From NCBI GenBank assembly GCA_963809385.1, contig CAWEJL010000013.1, forward strand, positions 1 through 64,000: 64,000 nt of DNA, written 5' to 3'. Position 1 is the first letter of the stretch. Every line of letters starts with the position of its first letter. Made by a program: the position numbers and the translations under genes. This DNA comes from JAKAIY01 sp963809385 (lineage in GTDB: Bacteria > Chloroflexota > Ktedonobacteria > Ktedonobacterales > JADMIN01). The notes beneath the pieces are model-generated. The model searched no databases. It was not told where the DNA came from and saw only the letters and a program-made list of their open reading frames with translations. Below, in pieces: positions 55,117-63,731 of the stretch.

Positions 55117-55734
55117 TTATCGCGCCAGCGGGATGAGCGCCACCGCCTGCCAGAGGATGATCCCGACGTAGACCGCGCGCTGGACGAGGCCGAAGTAGGG
55201 CCGCAGGCGGGGAAAGAAGCCCGCCGCAAAGAACAGGACCACGGCGGCCAGTGTGATGAGAGCGGCGGCGATCAGCAGCGGCGCTGGGCCGCGCCAGGTG
55301 TTCCACGCGATGACCGGCTCGGTCAGCGTCAGCGTGGCCAGCGCGATCAGGCCAAAGCTCACGAGCGCCAGCAGCTGGTGGATCACCACGCGGCGGCTGG
55401 GCCGGGCGCCGGACGCCACATCACGGTCGCTCCGCCGGGCGGGGACGGTGACGAGCAGCAGCCGCGCCAGCCCCAGCGCCACCAGTCCCGCCAGCCCCAC
55501 CCCCGGCAGCGGCGCGCGCATCTCGACCAGCGCCCCCGCCATGCCCAGCGCGCACACCCCCGCCGCCACTTGCGCCAGCGCGTACAACGCCCCGTAGCGG
55601 CCATCCGCGTACAGGCTCACCGGGTCGCGCAGCGGGCTATACCCCGTAGGCAAGAGATGCAGCGCCACCAGGCAGATGCTATACACCGCGAGCGCGGCCA
55701 GGCTCAGGATGACCGGCGCGTGCGCCGCCTGCAT
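55117..55734 (-). CDS. DUF998-type membrane protein
   Basis: A 205-residue protein with six to seven membrane helices: PVILSLAALAVYSICLVALH, then the loop TGYSPLRDPVSLYADGRYGA typical of DUF998, then GALYALAQVAAGVCALGMAG, and a basic loop (VPARRSDRDV). Function unknown for the family. ATG 55734 has GGAGA upstream; the longer open frame to 56247 is a shadow of the divergent SDR gene. It is divergent from the SDR gene with a 142-base gap that must hold both promoters. Confidence 0.75.
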   Translation of the reverse strand: MQAAHAPVILSLAALAVYSICLVALHLLPTGYSPLRDPVSLYADGRYGALYALAQVAAGVCALGMAGALVEMRAPLPGVGLAGLVALGLARLLLVTVPARRSDRDVASGARPSRRVVIHQLLALVSFGLIALATLTLTEPVIAWNTWRGPAPLLIAAALITLAAVVLFFAAGFFPRLRPYFGLVQRAVYVGIILWQAVALIPLAR

Positions 55735-55876
55735 GCCCGCGTCTCCTTCCCAGAAGCCACCCGGCGCCAGCCCGCAAGACCCCTCTGCGCTCGCCTGGGG
55801 CGCCCCTAGTATAGTGTAAGGTACTCTAAGGCCGGGGCGCCTGGCGTGGTACGACTGAAACAGGAGTGGACGGGCA

Positions 55877-56704
55877 ATGGCGATCGAAGACTTCACCGGG
55901 ACGGTTGCGGTAGTGACCGGCGGCGCGAGCGGAATCGGGCTGGCGACGGCGCGGGCGCTCTTTGCGCAAGGCGCGAACGTCATCCTGGCGGACATCAGCG
56001 AGGCGGGGCTGCGACAGGCGGCGGAGCGGGTGCGCGAGGCCGCGCCCAGCTCGGCGGCGAGCGTCGCCACGGTCACAACGGACGTAACGGATGACGCGCA
56101 GGTTCGGGAGCTCATGCGCCAGGCGCAGGCGTTGGCCGGGCGCGTTGACCTGGTGGTGGCGTGCGCGGGCATCGGGCGCGGGGGCCGCATCGAGGACCTG
56201 CCATCGTCCGAGATGCGCAAGATGATGGACGTCAACTTCCTGGGCATCTACAACTGCGTCCAGGCGGCGGTCCCCACCATGCGCGCGCAGGGTGGCGGCC
56301 ACTTCGTGTTGATCAGCTCGGTGGCGGGCAAGCTGGGGGTTCCGATGCTCTCGGGCTACTGCGCCAGCAAATGGGCCGTGCGCGGCTTCTCGATCGCCAT
56401 GCGCGCCGAGCTGTATGGGACGGGGATTGGCATCACGACGGTCTACCCCGCCTGGGTGGACACCCCCATGTTCAAGCAGGCCGCGGAGCAGGACGCTGAT
56501 TTGCCGATCGAGGTGATGCTCACGCCGGAGCAGGTGGCTGATGAGATCCTGGGGGCGGTGCGGGAAGGCAAGCGCGACCTGACGCTGGCGCCAAACCCGG
56601 ACATCGCGCTGCTCATCGCGCGCACGAAGGATGATACCGACCGCGCGGAGGATGGCGCCGGCCGGGCGTACTACCGCCGGACGCACCCTCAGCCGGAGCG
56701 GTAA
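55877..56704 (+). CDS. Short-chain dehydrogenase/reductase
   Basis: A 275-residue classical SDR. The cofactor loop is VVTGGASGIGLATARALF, with Asp39 (ILADISEAG) at the end of strand 2 that favours NAD over NADP. The catalytic set is Asn in MMDVNFLGIYN, Ser in LISSVAGKL and Tyr/Lys in GYCASKWAVRGF. The active site reads YCASK, the usual YxxxK. Substrate unknown. ATG 55877 has AGGAG 13 bases upstream. The C-terminal PQPER tail is unremarkable. Confidence 0.92.
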   Translation: MAIEDFTGTVAVVTGGASGIGLATARALFAQGANVILADISEAGLRQAAERVREAAPSSAASVATVTTDVTDDAQVRELMRQAQALAGRVDLVVACAGIGRGGRIEDLPSSEMRKMMDVNFLGIYNCVQAAVPTMRAQGGGHFVLISSVAGKLGVPMLSGYCASKWAVRGFSIAMRAELYGTGIGITTVYPAWVDTPMFKQAAEQDADLPIEVMLTPEQVADEILGAVREGKRDLTLAPNPDIALLIARTKDDTDRAEDGAGRAYYRRTHPQPER

Positions 56705-56831
56705 GCGGCAGCGGGCGTGCTGATCGCCAGGCGCAGGCGCGCGTACGGCATGGCCAGCTACATACCAAGCGGTATTTGGCTGGCCTCGCGGGCTGTACAG
56801 CGTCGTGACAGCCACCTGAGAGTTTGCGCCG

Positions 56832-57485
56832 CTACGCGCCAGACGCGGGCAGCGCATAGACCTGGGCGCGCCGGGCGCTAAAGTCGTGCGCGGCGAGCAG
56901 GGCGGCGATGGAGGCGGCGATCTTGGCGCCACCTAGCGCGGAAGGCTCGATGGGGTTGGCGTAATCGGCGGGGTCCGCGCAGATCAGCCGCAACTCGAGG
57001 GCGGGCAGCCCGCGCTCGACGGCGTTGCGCAGGATGACGTCGTCCCACAGCGCGGCGCCAACAGTCGCCACGCGCTGGAAGGCGGGATCGGGCGAGGCGC
57101 CGTTGTAGACCGTGCAGAGCGCCGTGGGCAGGTCGCGGGCGAGGACGGCGTCCAGCATGCGGCGGTAGGACTTCTCGAACTGGTTCCGCAGCGTGGCGAA
57201 GCGAGCGAACGCCTCGGCGATGGTGCGAACAGGCTCGTTGAGCGCGCTGAGCAGGCCGAGGACGTCGTTGCCGCCAACACTGATGACAAGGTGGGTGGCG
57301 CCGGCGGGCATGCCCTCAAGTTGGTAGTGGATGCTGTCGGTCACGTTCCCATCCACCGCCAGCAGCGTAGCCTGCCAGCCATCGGGGAGCCGCCCGCGAA
57401 GCTGGTGGATCACGTCGGGCTCGCCAGCGCGGACATACGCCTTGTTATCAAAGATCGAATCACCCAGTAAAACGACGTGCGGCAT
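56832..57485 (-). CDS. SGNH/GDSL-type hydrolase
   Basis: A 217-residue esterase-fold protein. The GDS block is VVLLGDSIFDNKAYVR at the N terminus (Ser is the nucleophile), the Gly block lies in AVDGNVTDSIHY, the Asn block in LVISVGGNDVLGLL, and the expected Asp/His block near the C terminus is ICADPADYANPIEPSALGG, where no DxxH is visible, so the catalytic His is unclear. It may act on small acyl esters. ATG 57485 has GGAGG upstream and gives a protein starting at the conserved strand. It ends before, and converges with, the SDR gene. Confidence 0.85.
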   Translation of the reverse strand: MPHVVLLGDSIFDNKAYVRAGEPDVIHQLRGRLPDGWQATLLAVDGNVTDSIHYQLEGMPAGATHLVISVGGNDVLGLLSALNEPVRTIAEAFARFATLRNQFEKSYRRMLDAVLARDLPTALCTVYNGASPDPAFQRVATVGAALWDDVILRNAVERGLPALELRLICADPADYANPIEPSALGGAKIAASIAALLAAHDFSARRAQVYALPASGA

Positions 57486-57583
57486 AACAGGCGCCCTCCT
57501 CCAGAAATCGGAGAACCCTCGCAACAGCCACGAGCGGACCCCATCTCATCACTCACTCTACAACCGGGCGACCGCCCTTTGCT

Positions 57584-59989
57584 TCACAGATCACCCGGCA
57601 GCGGGTACGCCTCTTCCTCGTCGCTGAAGGGGTCCAGCGCGCGGGCGGGCAGGCGCGGGCCGCGCAGGCGCGCGGCCAGGCCGGTGTTGCGCGCGGCGCG
57701 GGAACTGTTCTCCACCGCATGCCGCAGCGCGCGTGGGTCGCCGACCACCACGCACAGCCGCCGCGCCCGCGTGATCGCCGTGTAGAGCAGCGTCCGCTGC
57801 AAGAGCAGGTAGTGCTGCGTCACCAGCGGGATGACCACGCAGGGGTACTCGCTGCCCTGCGCGCGGTGGATGGTGCAGGCGTAGGCCAGCGTTAGCTCGT
57901 CCAGTTCGTGCGCCTCGTAGGTGATGAGCAGCTCGCCCTCGCCATCGGGGTAGCTGACCGCGACGCGGCCCTCCGCCACGTCCGCCGCGACGACGTAGCC
58001 TGTGTCGCCGTTGAAGACCCCCGCTGGTCCCTTGTCGTAGTTGTTGCGCGTCTGCATCACCTTGTCGCCGGGCCGCAGCGTCAGCGCGCCAAACGTCACG
58101 CCGTCGCCGCCGGGATTCAGCCGCGCCTGGAGCGCGTCGTTCAGCGCCGTCACGCCCGCCGGGCCGCGATACATCGGCGAGAGCGTCTGGATGTCGCGTA
58201 TCGGGTCGAAGCCGTAGCGCGCGGGCAGCCGCCGCCCCACCAAATCCACCACCAGCCGCTGCGCCGCGTCGGGCGTCTCGGCGCGCAGGAAGAAGAAGTC
58301 GCTCGACGGCTCCGAGCGCAGGTGGGGCATTTCGCCCGCGTTGACGCCGTGCGCGGTGACGATGATCGCGGACTCCCGCGCCTGGCGGAACAGCTCGGTC
58401 AGCCGCGCGTGCGGGATGCGCTCGCTGGCCAGGATGTCCGCCAGCACCGCGCCAGGGCCGACGCTGGGAAGCTGGTCGGCGTCACCCACCAGCAGCAGGC
58501 TGGCCTCCGCCGCGATGGCGCGCACCAGCCGGTAGGCCAGCAGGATGTCGAGCATCGAGACTTCGTCCACGATAATGTAGCGCTGCGGCAGCGGGCGCTT
58601 CTCGTTGTAGGCGAAGTCGTAGATTCCCGGCTGGAACTCCAGCAGGCGGTGCAGCGTGCTGGCGGGCCGCCCCGTCGCCTCGGTCATGCGCCGCGCCGCG
58701 CGTCCCGTCGGCGCCGCCAGCGCGTAGCTCACGCCCTGCGCGTCCAGCGCGTCCAGCAGCGCGCGGATCGCCGTCGTCTTGCCGACGCCCGGCCCTCCCG
58801 TCAGCGCCGCCACCTTCGAGCGGTAGGCCAGCATCACCGCGTCGCGCTGCCCCGCCGAGAGCGCCGCCCCAACCGTGCGCCGGCCATTCATGGCCGCGTC
58901 TTGCCCCGCGCCAACCGTGCGCCGGCCATTCATGGCCGCGTCCCCTCCCTCTACCGTGCGCCGGCCATTCATGGCCGCGTCCTGCCCCGCGCCGCCCGTG
59001 CGCGCGATGGCGGCGAAGATCCCCTCCCACGCCGCGTCGCTGACTGGCGGCAGCGCGGACGGCGCGTTGAGCAGCAGCCGCAGCCGCCGCGCCGTCCCGT
59101 TCTCGGCGTAGAAGAACGGCGCGAGATAGATGTGGTCCTCGCCGCCATCGGGGTCCGGCTCGATGAAGATTTCCTTCTCCACCGCCAGTTGCGACAGCGC
59201 CGGCTCCAGCGCCTCGATGGGCGTCTCCAGCAGCGCGGCGGCGCGGATGAGCAGCTCCTCGCGCGGCAGGTAGCAGTGGCCGTCAGATGACGCCGCCTCG
59301 GAGAGCGCGTGCTTGACGCCGGTCATCAGGCGGGGCAGGCTGTCGCGCGGCAGGCCCAGCCGCACCGCCAGCGCGTCGGCGGTCTTGAAGCCCACCCCCG
59401 TCACGTCGCGCTCCAGCGCATACGGGTTCTCGCGGATGACGCCCAGCGACTCGGCGCCATACTGCTTGTAGATCTTGGCGCCCAGCCCCGGCGAGACCCC
59501 ATGCCCCTGCAGGAAGATCATGATGTCGCGTATCTCGCGCTGCGCCTGCCAGCCCGCGACGATCGCCTCCCGCTTGCGCGCGCTGATGCCGTTGACCTCC
59601 GCCAGCCGCTCCGGCTCCAGCTCGATCACCGCCAGCGTCTCTTCGCCAAACCGCTCGACGATGCGCTCCGCCAGCTTCGGCCCGATGCCCTTGATGACGC
59701 CGGAGCCGAGGTAGCGCTTCAGCCCCTCCGCGCTGACGGGCGCGTGCGGCGTGAACGACACGACGCGCAGCCGCCGCCCGTGCTGCGGGTGCAGCTCCCA
59801 CTCGCCCGTGACCTCCGCCAGCTCGCCGACGTTCACCCCCGGCAGCGCGCCCACCACCGTCACCAGCTCGCTACGAAACAGCCGCCCGGCGTCATTGGGA
59901 CTCAGCCGGGCGACGGTGAAGCCGGTCTCCTGGTTGCGGAACACAATCCGCTCGACAGTCCCGGCGATGGTGACGCTGCTCGTCGGCAT
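57584..59989 (-). CDS. recD2: RecD2-type DNA helicase with in-frame palindromic repeats
   Basis: An 801-residue RecD2 helicase. N-terminal OB and helix-hairpin-helix region (GSGVIKGIGPKLAERIVERF; EVNGISARKREAIVAGWQAQ), then the helicase core: Walker A LTGGPGVGKTTAIRALLDAL, motif II YIIVDEVSMLD, motif III LLLVGDADQLPSVGPGAVLA, and the C-terminal UvrD-like half with LAYACTIHRAQGSEYPCVVI and LLYTAITRARRLCVVVG. RecD2 unwinds DNA 5' to 3' in repair. Between the N-terminal part and Walker A it carries about 40 extra residues from three palindromic repeats (AAMNGRRT motif three times). Length is otherwise normal. Confidence 0.92.
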   Translation of the reverse strand: MPTSSVTIAGTVERIVFRNQETGFTVARLSPNDAGRLFRSELVTVVGALPGVNVGELAEVTGEWELHPQHGRRLRVVSFTPHAPVSAEGLKRYLGSGVIKGIGPKLAERIVERFGEETLAVIELEPERLAEVNGISARKREAIVAGWQAQREIRDIMIFLQGHGVSPGLGAKIYKQYGAESLGVIRENPYALERDVTGVGFKTADALAVRLGLPRDSLPRLMTGVKHALSEAASSDGHCYLPREELLIRAAALLETPIEALEPALSQLAVEKEIFIEPDPDGGEDHIYLAPFFYAENGTARRLRLLLNAPSALPPVSDAAWEGIFAAIARTGGAGQDAAMNGRRTVEGGDAAMNGRRTVGAGQDAAMNGRRTVGAALSAGQRDAVMLAYRSKVAALTGGPGVGKTTAIRALLDALDAQGVSYALAAPTGRAARRMTEATGRPASTLHRLLEFQPGIYDFAYNEKRPLPQRYIIVDEVSMLDILLAYRLVRAIAAEASLLLVGDADQLPSVGPGAVLADILASERIPHARLTELFRQARESAIIVTAHGVNAGEMPHLRSEPSSDFFFLRAETPDAAQRLVVDLVGRRLPARYGFDPIRDIQTLSPMYRGPAGVTALNDALQARLNPGGDGVTFGALTLRPGDKVMQTRNNYDKGPAGVFNGDTGYVVAADVAEGRVAVSYPDGEGELLITYEAHELDELTLAYACTIHRAQGSEYPCVVIPLVTQHYLLLQRTLLYTAITRARRLCVVVGDPRALRHAVENSSRAARNTGLAARLRGPRLPARALDPFSDEEEAYPLPGDL
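58874..58980. repeat. Three in-frame TTCA-centred palindromes inside recD2
   Basis: Three copies of GTGCGCCGGCCATTCATGGC-CGCGTC spaced 42 and 39 bases apart; both spacings are multiples of three, so the frame is kept. Each copy encodes DAAMNGRRTV. The same unit is seen next to the anti-sigma gene at 5878 and 5919. Confidence 0.95.
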
Positions 59990-60045
59990 AAGTGGCGTTT
60001 TCCCGGATGGTGAAGGTGATGGTGGTGTGGGCGGGGACGGCCCCC

Positions 60046-60243
60046 GGCGAATAAATTCGCGTCTGGAGGGCCTGCGGCCACGAGACCCGCCTGCGCGGGT
60101 CCAGGTACGGGGCGTCCGCGCAGGCGGACGTTGTGGGCCGTCGGCCCTTGAGGCGCGGTTTCATCTCGCCCGCGTACCCTCGCTCGCGCCGCGTACCTTC
60201 GCGCGCCGCGTACCCTCTCGCGCCGCGTACCCTCTCGCGGCGT
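60046..60243. repeat. Composite inverted repeat B plus 17-base tandem
   Basis: 60046-60170 is a copy of repeat B (GGCGAATAAATTCGCGTCTG on the left, AGGCGCGGTTTCATCTCGCC on the right, GTCCGCGCAGGCGGAC inside). From 60171 follow four diverged units of CTCGCGCCGCGTACCCT. They fill the gap between recD2 and the TIR gene. No CRISPR-type spacers. Confidence 0.85.
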
Positions 60244-60403
60244 GCGCTCGCCGCCCCCACAGCGTATCACGCCCGCCGCCACCCTCGCGCCAGCATTCGC
60301 CGCGCTACCAGGCTACTTTCTCTGTATAATGGCGTTGGTCGCTTCTGCCTGCTTGTGATCGCTTCGTACAGAGCGCGCGTGGATGTGGCAAAGGAGAGTG
60401 TCT

Positions 60404-61792
60404 GTGGCGGATGAGCAATTGAACGTCTTCATCAGTTATTCGCGGCGGATTCCGAGTTCGTAGACCGCCTGGACGCCGATCTGCGCGCACGCGGCTTCAG
60501 CGTCTGGGTGGATCGCCGCCGTCTGGAGGGCGGCATGGACTGGGAGCGAGAAATCAACGCCGCCATCGCCCGCTGCGACATCTTCCTCATCTCACTCTCG
60601 CCGCCCGCCGTCAACTCCCCCTACGTGCGCCAGGAGTTCGAGGAGGCCGACCGTCTCAACAAACGGATGCTTCCCATCCTCTACCAGAACTGCGCCATCC
60701 CCGCCTGGCTCGCCGCCGCCGACAAAATCCAGCGGCAAGACTTCACCAACACCAGCGCTTATGCGCTCAACCTGAAGCGACTGCTCTACGCCATCCAAGA
60801 CCCGACGCTCGACCTGAGCGCCCGCACCGACCTGCTCTACAACCAGGCGCTCCGCCTACGCGCCACCGAGCCCGAGCGCGCCGCCATCATCCTCCAACAC
60901 ATCATTGACCGCGAGCCCACCTACTTCGGCGGCCAGGCGCAGCGCGACCTCGCCGATCTGGAGGCGCAGCTCTACGCGGCGCGTGTCGCCCGGCTGCGCG
61001 CGCAAGCCGAGCAGGCCCGCCAGCAGGGCGAGTACGGCGTCGAGGCCGCCTCGCTGGAGGCGCTGCTCGCCCTTAGCGACCGCGACACCACCGCTACCAC
61101 CTGGGCGCGGGAATATCTGCCCATCGCCCAGCAGAACCGCGCCCTCCTCGGCCCCTACGGCGTCATCCAGCAGCGCGTCGCTGACGACGACACGACCACC
61201 GCCCGCACGCTGCTCCAGAACCTCTGGAGCCAAGCCCCCTACTTCCGCGACCCCGCCAACATCGCACCCGCGCTGGGCCTCTCCGTCCCACCTACCTATG
61301 AGCAGATGCAACGGCCGCCGAACGAAAAGCCGCGGAACCGCCACTGTAGACCGCTGAGCGCGAACGAAAAGCCATGGTGGAAGCCGCTGAGCGCGAACGT
61401 AGAAAGCCATGGTCGGAACGCCCGACTGAACGTGGAAGGTTTGAACGAGCCTGCAGTCCTGCTACGTGGCGAACTTGTAAACCAGAACATAGCGATAGTC
61501 GTGCAAGCACGCGAACTACAGAGGCTACGACTATGATCTTGGCCGACTCCAGGCCATCAAACTCGCTTATCGACTGCAGATTCGACACGTTATTGCGCCG
61601 GAATCTCGCGCTGCTAGGTGACGCCAGACGGCTGGCGGAGTTGGGACAACAGGCAAACGCGCACCGCAGCGCATCGAACAGATCAAGCGCGACGCCGACG
61701 CCGCCCGCGCGCAGGCCGACGCCGCCTACCAGCAGTGGCGCCAGCTCGCCGAGCAAGTCCTCCAGCAGCGGATCGCGGACATCAACCGGTGA
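60404..61792 (+). pseudogene. TIR-domain protein, disrupted by frameshifts
   Basis: A gene starting at GTG 60404 (AAAGGAG upstream; TATAAT at 60325-60330). It opens LNVFISYSRR, then after a one-base loss near 60447 DSEFVDRLDADLRARGFSVW, and VDRRRLEGGMDWEREINAAI, CDIFLISLSPPAVNSPYVRQ, EFEEADRLNKRMLPILYQ. This is a TIR_2 domain with the catalytic-type Glu in WEREI; such domains cleave NAD or signal in bacterial defence. The middle (to about 61310) is a helical, tetratricopeptide-like region. From 61310 to 61660 repeated AERERKA-type units, stops and slips break the frame, then RIEQIKRDADAARAQ and a coiled coil end at TGA 61792. Decayed or badly sequenced. Confidence 0.7.
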
Positions 61793-61844
61793 GGCGCGAC
61801 GGTCGGGGAAGCGTGGGAGAGCGCCTCACGTTGGGAGCAACGAC

Positions 61845-62168
61845 ATGACGACGACGCTATACCTCATCCTGCTGACCTACAGCCGCCCGGCGGAGGAGAT
61901 CGCCGCCGCGCTGGAGGACCACCGCGCCTACTTGCGCCGCGCCTACGCCGCCGGACGTTTCCTCGTCTCCGGCCCGCGCGTCCCCGCCACTGGCGGCGTC
62001 GTCCTCGCCCGCGCCGCCTCGCTGGAGGAAGCGCAGTCCTACGTGCGCGACGACCCCTTCTCCCAGCGCGGCCTCGCCACCTACGAGATCATCCCCTTCG
62101 CCGCGCTCTGGTCCGATCCCCGCCTGGCGCCGCTGCTGGCGGATGAGCCGCCACCGCAGGGCGAGTGA
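61845..62168 (+). CDS. YciI-like protein
   Basis: A 107-residue protein of the YciI/dimeric ferredoxin-like fold. It opens LYLILLTYSRPAEEIAAALE, then DHRAYLRRAYAAGRFLVSGP (the helix and strand with the conserved His/Asp), ARAASLEEAQSYVRDDPFSQ and ATYEIIPFAALWSD, the complete family pattern. Function is unclear; related proteins are muconolactone-isomerase-like. ATG 61845 has GGGAG upstream. Its 3' end overlaps the converging DedA gene by 88 bases. Confidence 0.88.
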   Translation: MTTTLYLILLTYSRPAEEIAAALEDHRAYLRRAYAAGRFLVSGPRVPATGGVVLARAASLEEAQSYVRDDPFSQRGLATYEIIPFAALWSDPRLAPLLADEPPPQGE

Positions 62169-62890
62169 ATGGCGCGCGCGGGGACAGAGGCAGCCTCCTG
62201 GTCAGGGATTCGCGTAAACCTGAGAGAACCGGGCACGCGCGCTATGGGCGTTCCGTTTTCTCGAGCGCCCAGCGCCGTTTCGCGTTTGCGATACCGCAGC
62301 AGCATGGAGGTGAATACCAGCAAGAGGACCAGGCCCAGCGCGAAGAGTGAAATGGCCCCAAGAACGTCGCCCATCGCCTCCCAGCTTGCGCCGAAGAGGA
62401 ACCCCAGCCCAAGCGTGAGAACCGCGCCCAGCGCCTCGCCCGAAATGTCATAGAGCAGAAACGGGCGCAGAGGGAACGACTCGGCTCCGGCGACGAGATT
62501 CGTGACGCCGCCCAGCGCGGTAAGCAGGAAGCGCGTCAGGAAAATAGCCCACCCACCATGCCGGCTCACATAGCGGCGCGAGCGCTCAACATCCTGTGGC
62601 GTGATGAATCGTTTGCCATAACGCGAACGCGGCAGCCACTCCAGCGCTTTGCTCCCCCAGAGCCTCCCAACCAGGTAGCCAGCGCAGTCGCCCGCGACCG
62701 AGGCGGCGGTTGCGATCACGAGGAGAGACACGATGTTGAAGTCGCCCTGGGCCGAGAATGCGCCCGCCGCGAGCAGCATCAAGCTGATCGGCAGTGGCGC
62801 GCCCGCCGCGCCAACGAAAGCCGAGAGCGCAAGCGCGATATACCCGTATGCGAGCAGAAAGCTCAACAAATCGGCAAGGAAAATATTCAT
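62081..62890 (-). CDS. DedA family membrane protein
   Basis: A 269-residue DedA/SNARE-associated protein. Helices with the family marks: FVGAAGAPLPISLMLLAAGA, the re-entrant loop VAGDCAGYLVGRLWGSKALE, the second repeat YVSRHGGWAIFLTRFLLTAL with GGVTNLVAGAESFPLRPFLL, then LTLGLGFLFGASWEAMGDVL and a final helix. DedA proteins move lipid carriers such as undecaprenyl phosphate across the membrane. The C-terminal 60 residues are soluble and unusual, and coincide with the 88-base overlap with YciI. The start overlaps the upstream gene by four bases (ATGA). Confidence 0.88.
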   Translation of the reverse strand: MNIFLADLLSFLLAYGYIALALSAFVGAAGAPLPISLMLLAAGAFSAQGDFNIVSLLVIATAASVAGDCAGYLVGRLWGSKALEWLPRSRYGKRFITPQDVERSRRYVSRHGGWAIFLTRFLLTALGGVTNLVAGAESFPLRPFLLYDISGEALGAVLTLGLGFLFGASWEAMGDVLGAISLFALGLVLLLVFTSMLLRYRKRETALGARENGTPIARVPGSLRFTRIPDQEAASVPARAIHSPCGGGSSASSGARRGSDQSAAKGMIS

Positions 62891-63306
62891 GCCGGCCGCG
62901 CCCCATCTGTGGGGGATGCGACGCCAAAGCGACTCCCGAATTGAGGCGGCGTGGGGTGCGATTGACGGTACGTCAGGATCGCCGTTTGGAGGTCGTGAAT
63001 CAGCGCGTCCGGCGTGAGGCCCAGACGCCCCGCGAGCGAGGTCAGGGTGACGTGGCGCACCGACTCCGGATCGGAGATGCGCAGCGATTGCAGGAGATAG
63101 CTTTCAGGAACACGATAGACCCTGGCGATGTAGGGAATCGTCATCCAGGGGCGAATGCTGCGCACATCACCGCTGACCACCTGTTGATGGGTCTGCTGGA
63201 AATGTTGAACCGCCTGTACGGTCCGCACGGCGAAGAAAAGCGTGAGGCCCAGCGCGAGACAAACGAGGATGCCGAGGCCAATCCGCTTCGCGCGACCAGG
63301 CGCCAT
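62887..63306 (-). CDS. Small membrane-anchored protein coupled to DedA
   Basis: A 139-residue protein with one N-terminal membrane helix (IGLGILVCLALGLTLFFAVR) and a soluble helical domain (GDVRSIRPWMTIPYIARVYR, VPESYLLQSLRISDPESV, LTSLAGRLGLTPDALIHDLQ). The domain looks like a small helix-turn-helix or chaperone-like unit facing outside or inside; I do not recognise the family. Its stop overlaps the DedA start by four bases, so the two proteins are made together and may work together. ATG 63306. Confidence 0.65.
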   Translation of the reverse strand: MAPGRAKRIGLGILVCLALGLTLFFAVRTVQAVQHFQQTHQQVVSGDVRSIRPWMTIPYIARVYRVPESYLLQSLRISDPESVRHVTLTSLAGRLGLTPDALIHDLQTAILTYRQSHPTPPQFGSRFGVASPTDGARPA

Positions 63307-63731
63307 CCCGCGCTCCTCTGCGACTCACGCGACGCTACGGAAACGCTCCACGCAACGCACACAGACCAACTCGATGTTGAAACCAAGCCAACCACGACCA
63401 GCGCCACACACACGCGACCCAGGCGCCTCCCCCAGTCTAGCACGTCCCCTGCTCATCCGCCGTTCCGCATTCCCCCCCACAATTGACGCGCGCTCGATAG
63501 CGTCCTCAGGAGCCATCGCATGACCACAACGCCCTGCCGCATCCTAGCCGCCAGGCGGCGGAGCAGGAACCACCCCGGGGCGAGCGGTAACGGCTCGCGG
63601 CGCCATCGCGCGCCCGCATCTCCCCCGCGAACTGGTACGCGGCGTGCGGGTTTCCGCCGAAGGGCGCGTCAGCACAGGCGCTGAACGCGAGGCGCCCGCA
63701 GTGTCACGCGAGTGAGAAGGTGGTGGACGGC
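63307..63731. other. Intergenic region, nothing recognised
   Basis: About 425 bases between divergent genes. No coding frame with a ribosome site, no tRNA and no strong inverted repeat were seen. Promoters for the DedA operon and the last gene should be here. Confidence 0.5.

Noticed and set aside
60171..60243. Possible CRISPR array before the TIR gene
   Set aside because: Units of about 17 bases abut each other, no unique spacers, no cas genes.
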